DNA of 64,000 nucleotides. Source: Flabesymbios commensalis. Lineage: Eukaryota; Annelida; Polychaeta; Terebellida; Flabelligeridae. Every line of letters starts with the position of its first letter. The first letter of the stretch is position 1. A program made the position numbers and the translations under genes. The notes beneath the pieces are model-generated. The model saw only the letters and a program-made list of their open reading frames with translations, had not been told where the DNA came from and searched no databases. Of this stretch, positions 49,486 through 59,886 are shown one piece after another. The stretch is taken from NCBI GenBank assembly GCA_964017125.1, contig OZ024908.1:62255439-62319438 (forward strand). Reading direction: 5' to 3'.

Positions 49486-49729
49486 TTAAAGCGACTCAAT
49501 CGGGCTAAAATCATCAAAAATTGGTGATTTTATTTGCATGTCCGAAATAAGAAATCGGGAATTTCGTCTCTATATCTCGCTTAGCTGGTAAATGCGCAGC
49601 ACAAAAATTTTGAAAAACTTCTGCAGTTCTAATCTATGGACATGTTTACATCATATGGTCATAATTATTAAGAAGCCAAAATAAAATCACCGATTTTTTT
49701 AGGATTTTAGCCTGATTGAGCCGCTTTAA
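49486..49729. mobile_element. 244-bp MITE, TTAAAGCG ends
   Basis: Terminal inverted repeats TTAAAGCGACTCAATCGGGC with TAAAATC on the left, and the inverse TTAAAGCGGCTCAATCAGGC with TAAAATC on the right. AAAATCACC and GGTGATTTTAT words lie just inside. The interior matches 40918-41145. No coding capacity. Confidence 0.87.
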
Positions 49730-50055
49730 CTGACTGTATGTAAAACACGACGTCCTGCACCTGCTTGGGCGTTCTGTGATTGAAACAAGGCTTAGATTTA
49801 AGATATGTGATTGAAAGATAAACACTGATGAAATCATGGAAGCAATGTGGGCATGTGTAAGATCAAGGAGGTTATCAACTGGTTATATCTATAACCTCCT
49901 TTAAAAGATGCTGGGGGAAGGGAAGCTGCAGACTTTCAACAAGTCAATACATTGAACCAATGCTGGCTTAATGACTCATGACTCATGGTAGGCCTATAGC
50001 TGCAGTCTTCAGTGGAAAATAGGCTACGTTGTAGGCTCTGGTGTATGGTTGGCTA
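49730..50055. other. Spacer
   Basis: No gene. AACTGGTTATATCTATAACC near 49880 and GAACCAATGCTGGCTTAATG near 49955 are fragments of small palindromic repeats. Confidence 0.5.
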
Positions 50056-50716
50056 TCACCCTCATAAATAAATAAACCTTCCGAGGATAATTAAAAACCT
50101 TCCGCAGATAATTATAAACCTTCCGCGGACAATTAAAAACCTTCCGCGGATAATTAAAAACCTTCCGCGGAGAATTATAACCTTCCGCGGATAATTAAAA
50201 ACCTTCCGCGGATAATTAAAAACCTTCCGCGGATAATTAAAAACCTTCCGCGGATAATTAAAAACCTTCCGCGGATAATTATAAACCTTCCGCGGACAGC
50301 TAATAACCTTCCGCGGACAATTAAAAACCTTCCGCGGATAATTAAAAAACTTCCGCGGATAATTAACAACCTTCCGCGGACAATTAAAAATCTTCCGCGG
50401 ATAATTAAAAACCTTCCGCGGACAATTAAAAACCTCCCGCGGATAATTAAAAACCTTCCGCGGACAATTAAAAACCTTCCGCGGAGAATTAAAAACCTTC
50501 CGCGGATAATTAAAACCTTCCGCGGAGAATTAATTTTTAATTCTCCGCGGAAGGTTTTTATTTATCCGCGGAAGGTTATAATTCTCCGCGGAAGGTTTTT
50601 AATTATCCGCGGAAGGTTATTATTCTCCGCGGAAGGTTTTTAATTTCCGCGGAAGGTTTTTAATTATCCGTGGAAGGTTTTTAATTATCCTCGGAAGGTT
50701 TATTTACTTATGAGGG
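50056..50716. repeat. 660-bp foldback of 21-bp CCGCGG units
   Basis: The left array (50081-50532) repeats AACCTTCCGCGGATAATTAA plus A about 21 times. At about 50533 the orientation flips and about eight inverted units follow to 50700. The outer ends also mirror each other: CCTCATAAATAAATAAACC and GGTTTATTTACTTATGAGG. Each unit holds the palindromes CCGCGG and AATT, so a single strand could fold either as one long hairpin or as many small ones. The minus-strand open frame here is incidental. Confidence 0.93.
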
Positions 50717-50994
50717 TGATGGTCAACAATACTGGTGCGGCCCCAGACGATGGGCCGGCATTAAACCACCGTTGGATCACCATCTGGAAGATATTACCAA
50801 CAACATCTGTGAATAGTGGTACCCCTTGGCGAGTGATAAGAAACCCGAAGGATCATTCCACATTGCACATATACATGCGATCGAGTGCATACAGTTTTAC
50901 ATCGTCCACATGGCAGTGCTACTTGCAAACTGTCACATACAATGACTTCATGCCGGTTACATCGTCTCAATGGTAGGGCTAATAACCAAACAAA
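50717..50994. other. Spacer with hairpin-MITE remnant
   Basis: GGTGATGGTCAACAATACTG, CCCAGACGATGGGCCGGCAT, TAAACCACCGTTGGATCACC (50716-50785) is half of a CCCAGCAAACAC-type copy. It mirrors TTGGCTATCACCC just left of the foldback, so the foldback may sit inside a MITE. Confidence 0.55.
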
Positions 50995-51140
50995 AGTCGC
51001 ATTCTCCTCATGTTAGTTAGACCACATTATCCTAACACAAGGTAGCTTACATTGACCAAAGCAATGTCTCATTGACCTCATATTAGTTACATTGTCCTGA
51101 TGCAAGGTACATTGACCAAAGTAATGTCTCATTCACCTCA
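50995..51140 (-). repeat. GGACAATG repeat, part left of a transposon insertion
   Basis: Reverse complement of about 22628-22790: CATTGACCTCATATTAGTTA, CATTGTCCTGATGC, CATTGACCAAAGTAATGTCT, CATTCACCTCA. It continues at 56255 after the 5.1-kb insertion. Confidence 0.85.
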
Positions 51141-52477
51141 TAGGCCAGTAAGAATTGACAGTAAAATTGGCTAACCCGGACATTTTCGATAAAAAGCAAG
51201 TTTTGTGTTTTTTTGGTTCATAAGGGTCTCAGGGTGTTGCAAAAGAAATTCAACCAAATTCTACCTTGGGGAAACCGGATTTTGGGCCCTTTTAGGCGGC
51301 CATCACCGAAAATTGTAAATTCATTCACAACTTTTAAATGGTATCAACAATCACCAAAAAAATGGTGTCTAGACCCATGTTTATTGGGTCAAAGAATACA
51401 ACTATATATCACAATCTAACTAATTAATGTGCCAACATATATTTAAACCGTTTTTTACGTTTTTATAGTCTGCCCCCTGTCCATCGGTAGACGATGGTAA
51501 AACATGAAGGTGGTTTTTTATTGATAACTTTGTTAATTAGCAACCGATTTTCATCGAAATTCTTATGGTGCCAAATAACTGTGTTGACACTTTGTGGTTA
51601 TATTCTAGCCTGATTCCCAAAAAGCGTCTAACTGGCATGTGTCTATGTCCACAATTGTGGACAGTATAGGAATGCACTGATCCCCTTGAACCCTCACAAG
51701 AAACGAAGTCGCATTTATTACAATGATTTTTGTCCAGTCTCAAGCATTAAAATGTGGCATGTGCTGTAGAACTCTTACATTTGATCAGCCACTGTATTTG
51801 AAGTTTCAAAATCGAGCATGACAATCATCCACAGTTCCGACATCTATTTCTTCATGTTGGTGGTGGCGAACTGGGATGGTTGCTAGTAGTAGTACTTTTC
51901 GCCCCCATCCAGAGAGGGTAATTAGGGATCTGTTCTGTCAGTTGCATGCTGTACGGCATGGTACGGAAGCACTAGTCTACAGCAATCATCCAAGTGAAGC
52001 TGCCGCCTCCTGGTATCTGGCCAGAATCTTCGGGTGGATTGCCAGTGGCGTACCCTGGTTCCAATGCATCTCTTGCATCAGTGCAGGCACTGGTGTAGGC
52101 CATGATAGCTTTAAATAACCAGCAATAGAGTGTTTGACATTAGGTCTCTCACGGGGGATGAATGGAGTTTCCCTTCCTATTGTTACTCTATGGACTATCC
52201 GACCCGACGATAGAGAAATGCCATGGAGTTTCAGCTTTACATTGCACAGTGGAACCCAAATTTCTGGCCGTCTGGGGGTAGATCCCCTAGACATGCCCAG
52301 AACCCCTTATCGAGTGAGCGAAGGAAAACGCTCTCAATAACCCACCATGCCTTATCACCTCCACCCTCACATCATCATATGTGCATCAGTCATCTCATCA
52401 ATTGACTACAACGTTTTTATTGTATTACAATGTCACTTAAGACCATGTGTGCTGAAAAGTGACGCAAAGCAACGATT

Positions 52478-52520
<43 letters not shown>
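52478..52520. repeat. Microsatellite (TAC)14
   Basis: Pure TAC/ACT trinucleotide run inside the transposon. Confidence 0.97.
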
Positions 52521-52538
52521 GGTGGTTCTCACTAGCTG

Positions 52539-53090
52539 ATGTCATTTATGGGTGCTGGATACAAAATGGTAGGAGATCCAGGTCTTGACGGACTGTGGGC
52601 TACTGTCTATGACCAAAACTCATTGCCAAAGATGATCGAAAGTACAACTTATACAAAAACTTTTGAGGGCATGCTTACTGACCGATACTGCACTGCATAT
52701 AATCTCCTTTACAAGCAGCTAAGTGTCCCATAAGTTCTGATTTATCATCTCATTCACCATCAGTTCCACAAGAAACTCAACGAATGGATGTGGAGGAAGA
52801 GGAACTGGCTGGCAGTAATGATAATCATTATGGAACAGACGAATTTAGTATTGATAGAGCTGGAATGTTAGTATTTCGGAGTCTTTCGGACATGATTGAC
52901 GACGGTACAAGATCACAGTTGCATGAGCTTTACACATCACTGTATGTGTCTCGTGACATGGATCCTGATGATGTAGCTTCTGATGATACCCTACAAACAT
53001 TTCATGCTGAAATATGCGCTCTTAAAAACAAATACAATGAGTCACGAACAGCTAAGGTCTTCTTAAATATTCCCCCATGTTAGTAATTGG
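52539..53090 (+). pseudogene. Transposase-like relic in the 5.1-kb transposon
   Basis: Reads SFMGAGYKMVGDPGLDGLWA, TVYDQNSLPKMIESTTYTKT and FEGMLTDRYCTAYNLLYKQ. After a gap in frame it reads DEFSIDRAGMLVFRSLSDMI. The first part resembles the G.LM.GSGLEE.....YA.NSV.HM..G.A..RALR.H.L conserved block of large uncharacterised invertebrate proteins, some related to DUF6589. The match is from memory and moderate. Position between matching TIRs supports a transposase role. It is incomplete. Confidence 0.5.
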
Positions 53091-53469
53091 ACGTAATTCA
53101 GTCGAACATGGTCTGAATATCACCACAGAAGGTGAAATAAGTTCAGGTCGATCCTGTTTTATTCCGAAAGTAAGAATGAAGCGCCAAGAATCTCTCCACA
53201 GAAACATATTATCTTCATCAATATGCATAGAGAACGATCGCTCGACAAGCTAGTAACATAGCCCTCAAAGAGAACTTGGGTCTGCCTAAATCTCTAACAG
53301 GACCCCATTCTCTGAGCATATCTAAAACTGCTGCAACGCTCCAAATAAATTCTACAATCCTACGAGGTGGTCTTGATAAGAAAAAAAACTCCCTACAGAG
53401 GGTCGTGTTTTAGATACATCATATTCGTCACACCACTCAGACCTTGATTGCCATGCATATTTATACAGA

Positions 53470-55780
53470 ATCAGTTGAGGAGGTGAAAACGCATACTTCT
53501 TCTTGAACTTTCACCTCTGAACCATAACATTGATCCCTCTGCTCTCCTGTCCTTCCTGTATATGGAGAAATATACTGGAAGGTGAGCGGACTCGCATGAT
53601 GCGAAGAGATCCACCTGTGTATCCTGCTGACCACCTGAGGATTCAGGAACCACTCCTTTGACTCCTAACCCTGGAAAGAGCGTCCACACTCAGATTGGCC
53701 ACTCCCGGGAGATAAGTTGGTATGAGAAAAATTCCATGATCCTGACAAAATATCAGAATGTCCAACGCCAGCCTGTTCAGAGGAACTGATCGAGTCCCCC
53801 CTCCTTGTTGAGGTAAGACGTGGCTGTTACGTTGTATATGGCTATTGTCATGTTCCTCAGAAGCCTCGTGAACCGCTTTCGGAACTGCTAATAGCGATGT
53901 GCAGCTACGATTCTCCCGTGACCACCTGCCACTGGCAAATCTGTGTCACAAAGAAGCGAACCATCCAATTTCAAGCGTTTGTCATAAGTTGTGAGTTAAA
54001 TACGGATTCTACTTCTCTAGGTCCACCACCCCTCTTAGGGTCCGTCCACCATTTTACTGACTCTCTGGCCTCTCCGTTCAATACAAAACAGAGGATCCTA
54101 TCCCCGTTTTCACCTGTATCTGAAGGGCACGAAGATGTATTCGACCCAAGTTCACAGCTGCCTAGAAATGTTTGATTTGATAGAGATCCTAGTCGACAAA
54201 AATCTTGTGATCTTGTCCACCGGAAGCATCACTCGCAATTCCTTTGAGTCCCACTGCAGGCACAAGTATTCAAACTTCTGTCTGGGTTGCAGATGGCATT
54301 TCTTCAAGTTTCGCCGGAATCCAGCCTGGTATACAATGTCTAAGACTATACTGGTGTGAGAAATCAACTGTCCAGTCTCCTTTCCTGATGCTCTGAGAAA
54401 CGCCTTTCAACGTTGCCATCATGAAAGTTCGTTTCTTTATTTATGAGTTTAGGCCCCTTAAGTTGATGACAGATCTGAACCCCCGTCCTGTTTCTTGACC
54501 AGGAACATATTGTAAAAGAAGCCTCAGTGCTGGTCCCTCACTGATTCTATCGCCCCTTTCATGAGTAAAGAGTCCCTCACATTGTAGCCGCCCAGTCTCC
54601 TTTCCTGATGCTCTGAGAAACGTTTTTCAACGTTGCCATCATGAAAGTTCGTTTCTTTGTATACCAGTTCAGGCCCCTTAAGTTGATGACAGGTCTGAAC
54701 CCCTGTCCTGTTTCTTGTCCAGGAACAGATTGGAGTAGAGGCCTCTGTGCTCGTTCCTCACTGGTTCCATTGCCCCTTTGATGAGTAAAGAGTCTGTCTC
54801 TTCTCCTTTCTCAGTCTCTGAGGAAGTGGCCGTACTGGAAGGGATAATGGTAGTCAGGACGAGAACTCCAACTTGTGTCCTCTCCCTGTTTCGCTGACAA
54901 AGGCGTTTCTCGCGACAGCATCCCGCCAACTCTTTCTTCCCTCTTGGCTCAAAAAGTCATGATCTCTTGGCGAATGAGCTGGACTGAGACTTCTGCTTGA
55001 TGTTGCTGGCTCTGCTGGTGCTGAGGCTGCCTTCTCACTGGGCCTTCTAGCTGAGCTTTCCGTCACAGCAGATTCAATGGGCGAATTCAACATAGAGTCA
55101 AAGGCAGTACAAGTCTGCCGAAGTGTGACAACGTCCTATTGGCTATGCTGGATGCCAGGTTGTTTCTAACAAGCGTAGAGCATGTCCCAAAGGGTGTCTG
55201 GTGCTTGATACATCTCCTTGTGGGCCTCCAGCACCCTATCCTAAGCCGGGCCTTCTTCCAGATCTTCAGAGGCTCGCTGTATGTGGACCGAAGCTCTCTA
55301 AATCTTTAAGTCCTGTCAACAGAGCATGAGCCACTAGGGCCATGTCTCTGCTGTCGCCGAAATACACCACCAGCCTGGCTCTGCCTTAGCGACATCTGTA
55401 TCTCCACAGGAGGCTCTGGGTCCAAGAAAGGCTTGGCGTCCGGGTGGCCTGAGTACAACCGCTCCACGATGTCAGTACGGATAGTCCCCATCTTCCTGAC
55501 CCCTCGCACTTGGCGCCACAACACAAGCTACTGGCTGGAAGGCACCAACAGTGTTTTCTGTTTCGAGAGGGCTGACCCCAAGCCAGTTAAGGAGCACCCC
55601 TCTAGGCCATCAATCACCTGAAAGGGGCTGTACCTCTCCTGCTGTTCCAGTGATTCTGCAAACGCACTGTCCTCTATCTCAATATCCATCTCCGTGCTCG
55701 TGATGGATACTCGTCTCTCATCAGTAGTAGAAGCGTGAGCTGGTGTATGTGCCATCGACCGACCCAGTGTCAAATGGGGA
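53470..55780 (-). mobile_element. DIRS-type retroelement relic
   Basis: On the minus strand, from right to left, there is a gag-like region (about 55.8-55.0 kb, rich in S, R, P and E) and a reverse-transcriptase region. The latter has KGAMEPVRNEHRGLYSNLFL and, further on, KKCHLQPRQKFEYLCLQWD, which I recall as DIRS-type and not LTR-type RT. It ends in an RNase-H-like segment with VDLFAS. Ends of the element and a tyrosine recombinase were not identified. It is broken in several places and treated as a fossil. It lies inside the 5.1-kb DNA transposon. Confidence 0.72.
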
Positions 55781-56254
55781 GTTCCCTTAATTTCATCATA
55801 AATTAACCTTATGTTGTTTCAGAAAAGGTTTTATTGTATTCTTTGACCATGAAAACCCTGGTATAGAATTCATCTATAATGTTGTATCATTTATATTTTA
55901 GGAGTTATGTCACTTTCTTCAACTTTTGGTAATGGCGGTCATTTTAGGATCAAATGGCGATTTCTCTTAATTTCATTACCAGTAAACTTTCAGAAACGGT
56001 TTTATTGTATTCTTTGACCATGAAAACCCTAGTATAGAGCTCATCCATATGGTTGTAGCATTAATATTTTACGAGTTATGGCACAATTTATTAATTTTGG
56101 TAATGGCCGCCATTTTTGGCTAAAAAAGGGTTTCCCCAGGGTTGATTTTGGTTGAATTTTTTTTAACGTGACCTGGCATGTCAGGGAAGTCACTGAACCC
56201 CAACTTTGCTTTTTATCGAAAATGTCATGGTTCATGTCAATTCTTACTGGACTA

Positions 56255-56715
56255 TCATGTTAGTTGCATTGTCCTAATGGGCGATACATTGATCAAACTA
56301 AAATTGTAACTGTCCTCGTCTTAGTTATATTGTCCTAATGCCAGATACATTGACCAAATTAAAATTACACTGTCCTGTTGTTAGTTACATAGTCCTAATG
56401 ATAATGTATATTATAATCAAAGTAAAGTTACATTGTCATAGTGACAAGGGTTAGAATGATGTACCACATTTTACATTGAGCTAATCAGTTTTGCATTGTC
56501 CTCATGATGTTTTAATTGTCCAAATGACACCATTTATATTTACCGAATCTATATTGCATTAATCAAACAAATTTAGCATTGTCCTCATGTGTATTGCATT
56601 GTCCTAACGGCAATGTATACAGTGACCTAACAGATTCTACACTGTCCTAATATTGCTGTACTGTCCTCATGCAAATGTTGTCTTTTTTGCGGACTTGGCG
56701 CCCCATTTGTTCTGT
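56255..56715 (-). repeat. GGACAATG repeat, part right of the transposon insertion
   Basis: Reverse complement of 22220-22640 with high similarity: GTTAGTTGCATTGTCCTAAT, CAAACAAATTTAGCATTGTC, GTCCAAATGACACCATTTAT, ending TTTTTTGCGGACTTGGCGCC CCA, which matches the GGGGCGC start of the 22-kb copy. Confidence 0.88.
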
Positions 56716-57013
56716 GTATGGCTATTGATCAAGTTTGTTAATTTTCGTTAAAACTGTAATTTTCAGGGGTAGTAGATGATTTATTCATAAATACAAAATC
56801 TTGATAAACTTTTTGTTAAAAGGGGTAGGCCTTTTTGCAATTAACATGCATATAAATTGTTTCAGAACAATTGTGTGTTCAAGGTTCAAGTGCTCTTTAG
56901 TTTTTAGGTGTAATGTCTCAACATGCGCTTCTCAAATAAATACAAACTACTTTAATTTAATCATGTTTATGAAGTATAATATCACCAATAGGCCTACATC
57001 TTTTTTGTAACCC
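56716..57013. other. Spacer
   Basis: Nothing recognised. Confidence 0.5.
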
Positions 57014-57351
57014 TAACAGTGAAAACATCTAAATAGCATAACGTTCACAGTGAAAACATCCAATTAACATAACGTTCACAGTGAAAAACACCCAAGTAAC
57101 ATAACGTTAACAGTGAAAAACATCCAATTAACATAACGTTCACAGTGATAAACATCCAAATAACGTAACGTTAACAGTGAAAAACATATAATTAACATAA
57201 CGTTCACAGTGAAAAACATCCAAGTAACATAACGTTAATAGTGAAAAACATCCAAATAACATAACGTTCACAGTGAAAAACATCCAAATAACATAACGTT
57301 AACAGTGAGAAACATCCAATTACCATAACGTTTACAGTGAAATATAACGTT
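57014..57351. repeat. 32-bp minisatellite, about ten units
   Basis: Units of AACATAACGTTCACAGTGAA plus AAACATCCAATT, varying mainly at TTCACAG/TTAACAG and CCAATTAAC/CCAAATAAC/CCAAGTAAC. Each unit contains the palindrome AACGTT. Confidence 0.92.
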
Positions 57352-58456
57352 AGTGTGTGGTTTGTCCAGTATTCATAAACGATAGCAACACAAACACAAA
57401 ATGTGTTTAATTATAGTCTTGACAGGTGCAAAGCATTATATTCGCTGTAATGAGATACATTATTTCATCTTCTATGGAAATGGAATGTTCAGAGGTATAA
57501 ACTGGGCACTTAACAGGCTTGAATGGTCCAATCTTCACAAACCAAAATGCTAACGTTACTACTGATTTATCACAGAGATGGTGACATAAATTTTGACCAA
57601 TACATTTTACATACATGCCTATCTCATAGCGGTATTTTTCTGAACTAACACGTGCAGGCAATAGCCACACATTTCAAAACCATGTCACATTGGCAGCTAG
57701 TATACAAATCTCTTGCTGTACAGGGACTTGCTGAATTCCGTGACTGACAAATCAATGCCACTATATGTAAACATTTAATATTATAACATTTTGTGTTATA
57801 TATTTTATTAGACAAACCAATTAGCTGGTCAATTGCTCAAGTTCATATTATTGGCGTAAATAGTTTTGACGTACGAATACTTTTAATTTTACTAACGTGA
57901 TGAATACATCTTTGATGTACAAAATCACGTTTTAAGTGTCAATTTTAAACATCCACATTTTTGTCAAAAAATGTTTCGGGTTAAAATAGATTTTCAATAA
58001 TCATAATTTGATATATTGTTTTTTATGATGCAGCATAATGCTGGCGAAACTAATTAAAGAATGTTGACATTGAGCACCGTATAATGGTCATCTTTCTGAG
58101 GTATGGACATCAAAAGATCTGAGTGGTGGTCTCTTATGTCCTTGCCAACAAGGATCAAGATGTGTATAGTGTGACATGTCTATACAACATCTATGCTTAG
58201 CTGGATCTCTTGAATCAGATTTGAAAGAATAGTTTGATATGTGGTATTTATTTGCATAGTTCAGAAGTACCCTACCGCAACGTTGATTAATAGACAGCCC
58301 CTAATGCAGCCCGACCATGCCGAGTAGCTCAGAAGATGTGAAATTTCACTTTGACTTTGACGCTTTCATCAACAATAAATGATACGTTTGAACATGATAT
58401 TCAATAGACGAAGCAAATTAACACATACATAAGTCATCGAAGTTAAATAAAGTACT
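57352..58456. other. Intergenic, downstream of PIGO
   Basis: AT-rich; short ORFs (for example 57407-57670 minus) match nothing I know. Confidence 0.5.
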
Positions 58457-58462
58457 TTTATT
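58457..58462 (-). promoter_or_regulatory. Likely poly(A) signal of PIGO
   Basis: AATAAA on the minus strand, about 127 bases after the PIGO stop codon. Confidence 0.5.
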
Positions 58463-58588
58463 TATGTATAACCACAATAGTGTGGGAATAGGACAAATGA
58501 CAATGTATATACAGATATATCTACCCACTAATTCTATGTTTAATTTTCATAATTACTTAATCTGATAAAGTTGTGACTAGCGTTAACG

Positions 58589-58777
58589 TTACTTGTCTAA
58601 TGAATTAGTCCATTTCTCCAGAACGTTGTCAATACGCGTAACTACTAAATAAACAATAACTAGTAGAAATGACACGAAAACGAATCCTGCACACTCAAAT
58701 ATATATCGTGGGGCAAATATCTTCCAAACCATAAGATGTCGGCGCAGAATTCCAGCTGCCAGCATAGTAGCAAATAC
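58589..58777 (-). CDS. PIGO: GPI ethanolamine phosphate transferase 3 (PIG-O), last exon
   Basis: After the minus-strand acceptor TTGTTTTCAG it encodes VFATMLAAGILRRHLMVWKI then FAPRYIFECAGFVFVSFLLV, ending RIDNVLEKWTNSLDK and TAA. The motif ILRRHLMVWKxFAPxxIFE is the hallmark C-terminal end of PIG-O (mammals read ILRRHLMVWKVFAPKFIFE). It contains the last two membrane helices. It joins the exon at 58875-59269 in phase 0 across a 97-bp intron. Confidence 0.95.
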   Translation of the reverse strand, partial: VFATMLAAGILRRHLMVWKIFAPRYIFECAGFVFVSFLLVIVYLVVTRIDNVLEKWTNSLDK

Positions 58778-58874
58778 CTGAAAACAAACTTGGATGAATA
58801 ACATATATAACAATGTCATAGAGATTAATTTGAAGTGAAATTTATGAAGTGACATGGGGTATACCGGTACTCAC

Positions 58875-59269
58875 CCTGCAGCCATAAAATAGTAAGCATC
58901 CTAGCATCAACTTGATCATCGCCATCCGTAGCATGCCACCATTTTCTTTCAGGAAGAATTCTCCCTTTTGATCAGGCTGTTCATTCACAGGTGTTTTACT
59001 CTTGAATATAGAATATAACCAGCTGCTAGAGAATGGTCTAAATAGCAGCAATGGTGACATGAAAATACTAATGAAGAGGGATCCAAAAGTATTTAAAGTG
59101 ATCATGATGGATGGAATTACATAGCTTGTGTGATCTCCCACAAATCCAACATAGGCTGACTCCCAGCGAATTGAGGTTATTGTTGCTTGGTGGTTTGACC
59201 CGAAGAAAAAGTGAGTAGCTAAGAAATTCCACATACACAACAATCCCCAAGACACGTTTAGCTTCTCTT
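58875..59269 (-). CDS. PIGO: PIG-O, penultimate exon
   Basis: Minus-strand exon from TTATGTTACAG to the donor GTGAGT. It encodes EKLNVSWGLLCMWNFLATHF, FFGSNHQATITSIRWESAYV, GFVGDHTSYVIPSIMITLNT and further hydrophobic segments, then a cytosolic or loop region (KSKTPVNEQPDQKGEFFLKE) and IKLMLGCLLFYGCR. FFxSGHQATxxxIxWxxAFVG-like text is conserved across the PIG-N/O/G C-terminal membrane domain, and the Ser-Asn-His-Gln here takes the place of SGHQ. Phases with both neighbours agree (2 nt at the start, 0 at the end). Confidence 0.95.
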
Positions 59270-59886
59270 CTGTAACATAAATTAAATAAGTTACCATCCA
59301 TATCAGTATTAAAAATAGGTCATTTAAGCAGATCGGAGATGGAATACCCGTCAGCACCAACATACTCACCTAAAGTGGCTGCCATTTTAAATCTGCTCTG
59401 TGTCATTTTTCAACTCATTCTGTGAGTTTGTAGAGCGAGCATGTATGGCAAGTCTCATAACATTTTGAATAAAAATCTGTCAGTCAATTGCTCTTATACA
59501 AGGAAAAGTCCGAGCGGTGGCGATTTTGAATCTGATCAATGGACTGATCCAGAGCAATCGAATAATAACACACAAGTCAATCACACTACAAAGGGAACAT
59601 GGGTAGACTGCCACATGGATGTCATTTGAAAGCCAAAAACGCATGGCTTAGAAAGGATATTTGATAAAGATATAGGCCCCTATATATCCTTCTATTTATT
59701 TGTTCTAATGTCCATTTATTCACCCACCCACCCACCCTTTCACCAAACCTATACATCCATCAATCGGTCAAACTGTTACCATCCCAAACCTCTTAATCAC
59801 TCAACCACCTATCAACAAGCAGTTGTAGAGAGTGGTAAGACCATGGGGGGCGTACTAGATGCCGGGAATCAAATTCAAATTCCCAC

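Larger units (their letters stand above)
51141..56254 (+). mobile_element. 5.1-kb DNA transposon, TAGKCCAGTAAGAATTGACA ends, 3-bp target duplication
   Basis: Left end TAGGCCAGTAAGAATTGACA; right end, inverted, TAGTCCAGTAAGAATTGACA, both soon followed by GACATTTTCGATAAAAAGCA. Diverged inverted similarity extends to roughly 280 bp (ATTCAACCAAA, CTGGGGAAACC, GGCGGCCAT, GGTCAAAGAATACAA). The GGACAATG repeat at 22 kb gives the empty site CACCTCATGTTAG, so TCA was duplicated (51138-51140 and 56255-56257). Inside are transposase-like remains (52539-53090), a TAC microsatellite and a DIRS-type retroelement (about 53470-55780). The ends and duplication length link it to 41423-45625. Confidence 0.88.

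Noticed and set aside
50081-50700. CRISPR-like regularity of the 21-bp array
   Set aside because: The units are contiguous tandem repeats without spacers, flip orientation, and the context is eukaryotic.
51141-56254. Reading the inverted ends as the inverted LTRs of the DIRS element inside
   Set aside because: DIRS elements normally make no target duplication, whereas here TCA is duplicated, the ends resemble the DNA transposon at 41423, and DNA-transposase-like remains lie inside. The alternative is not fully excluded.
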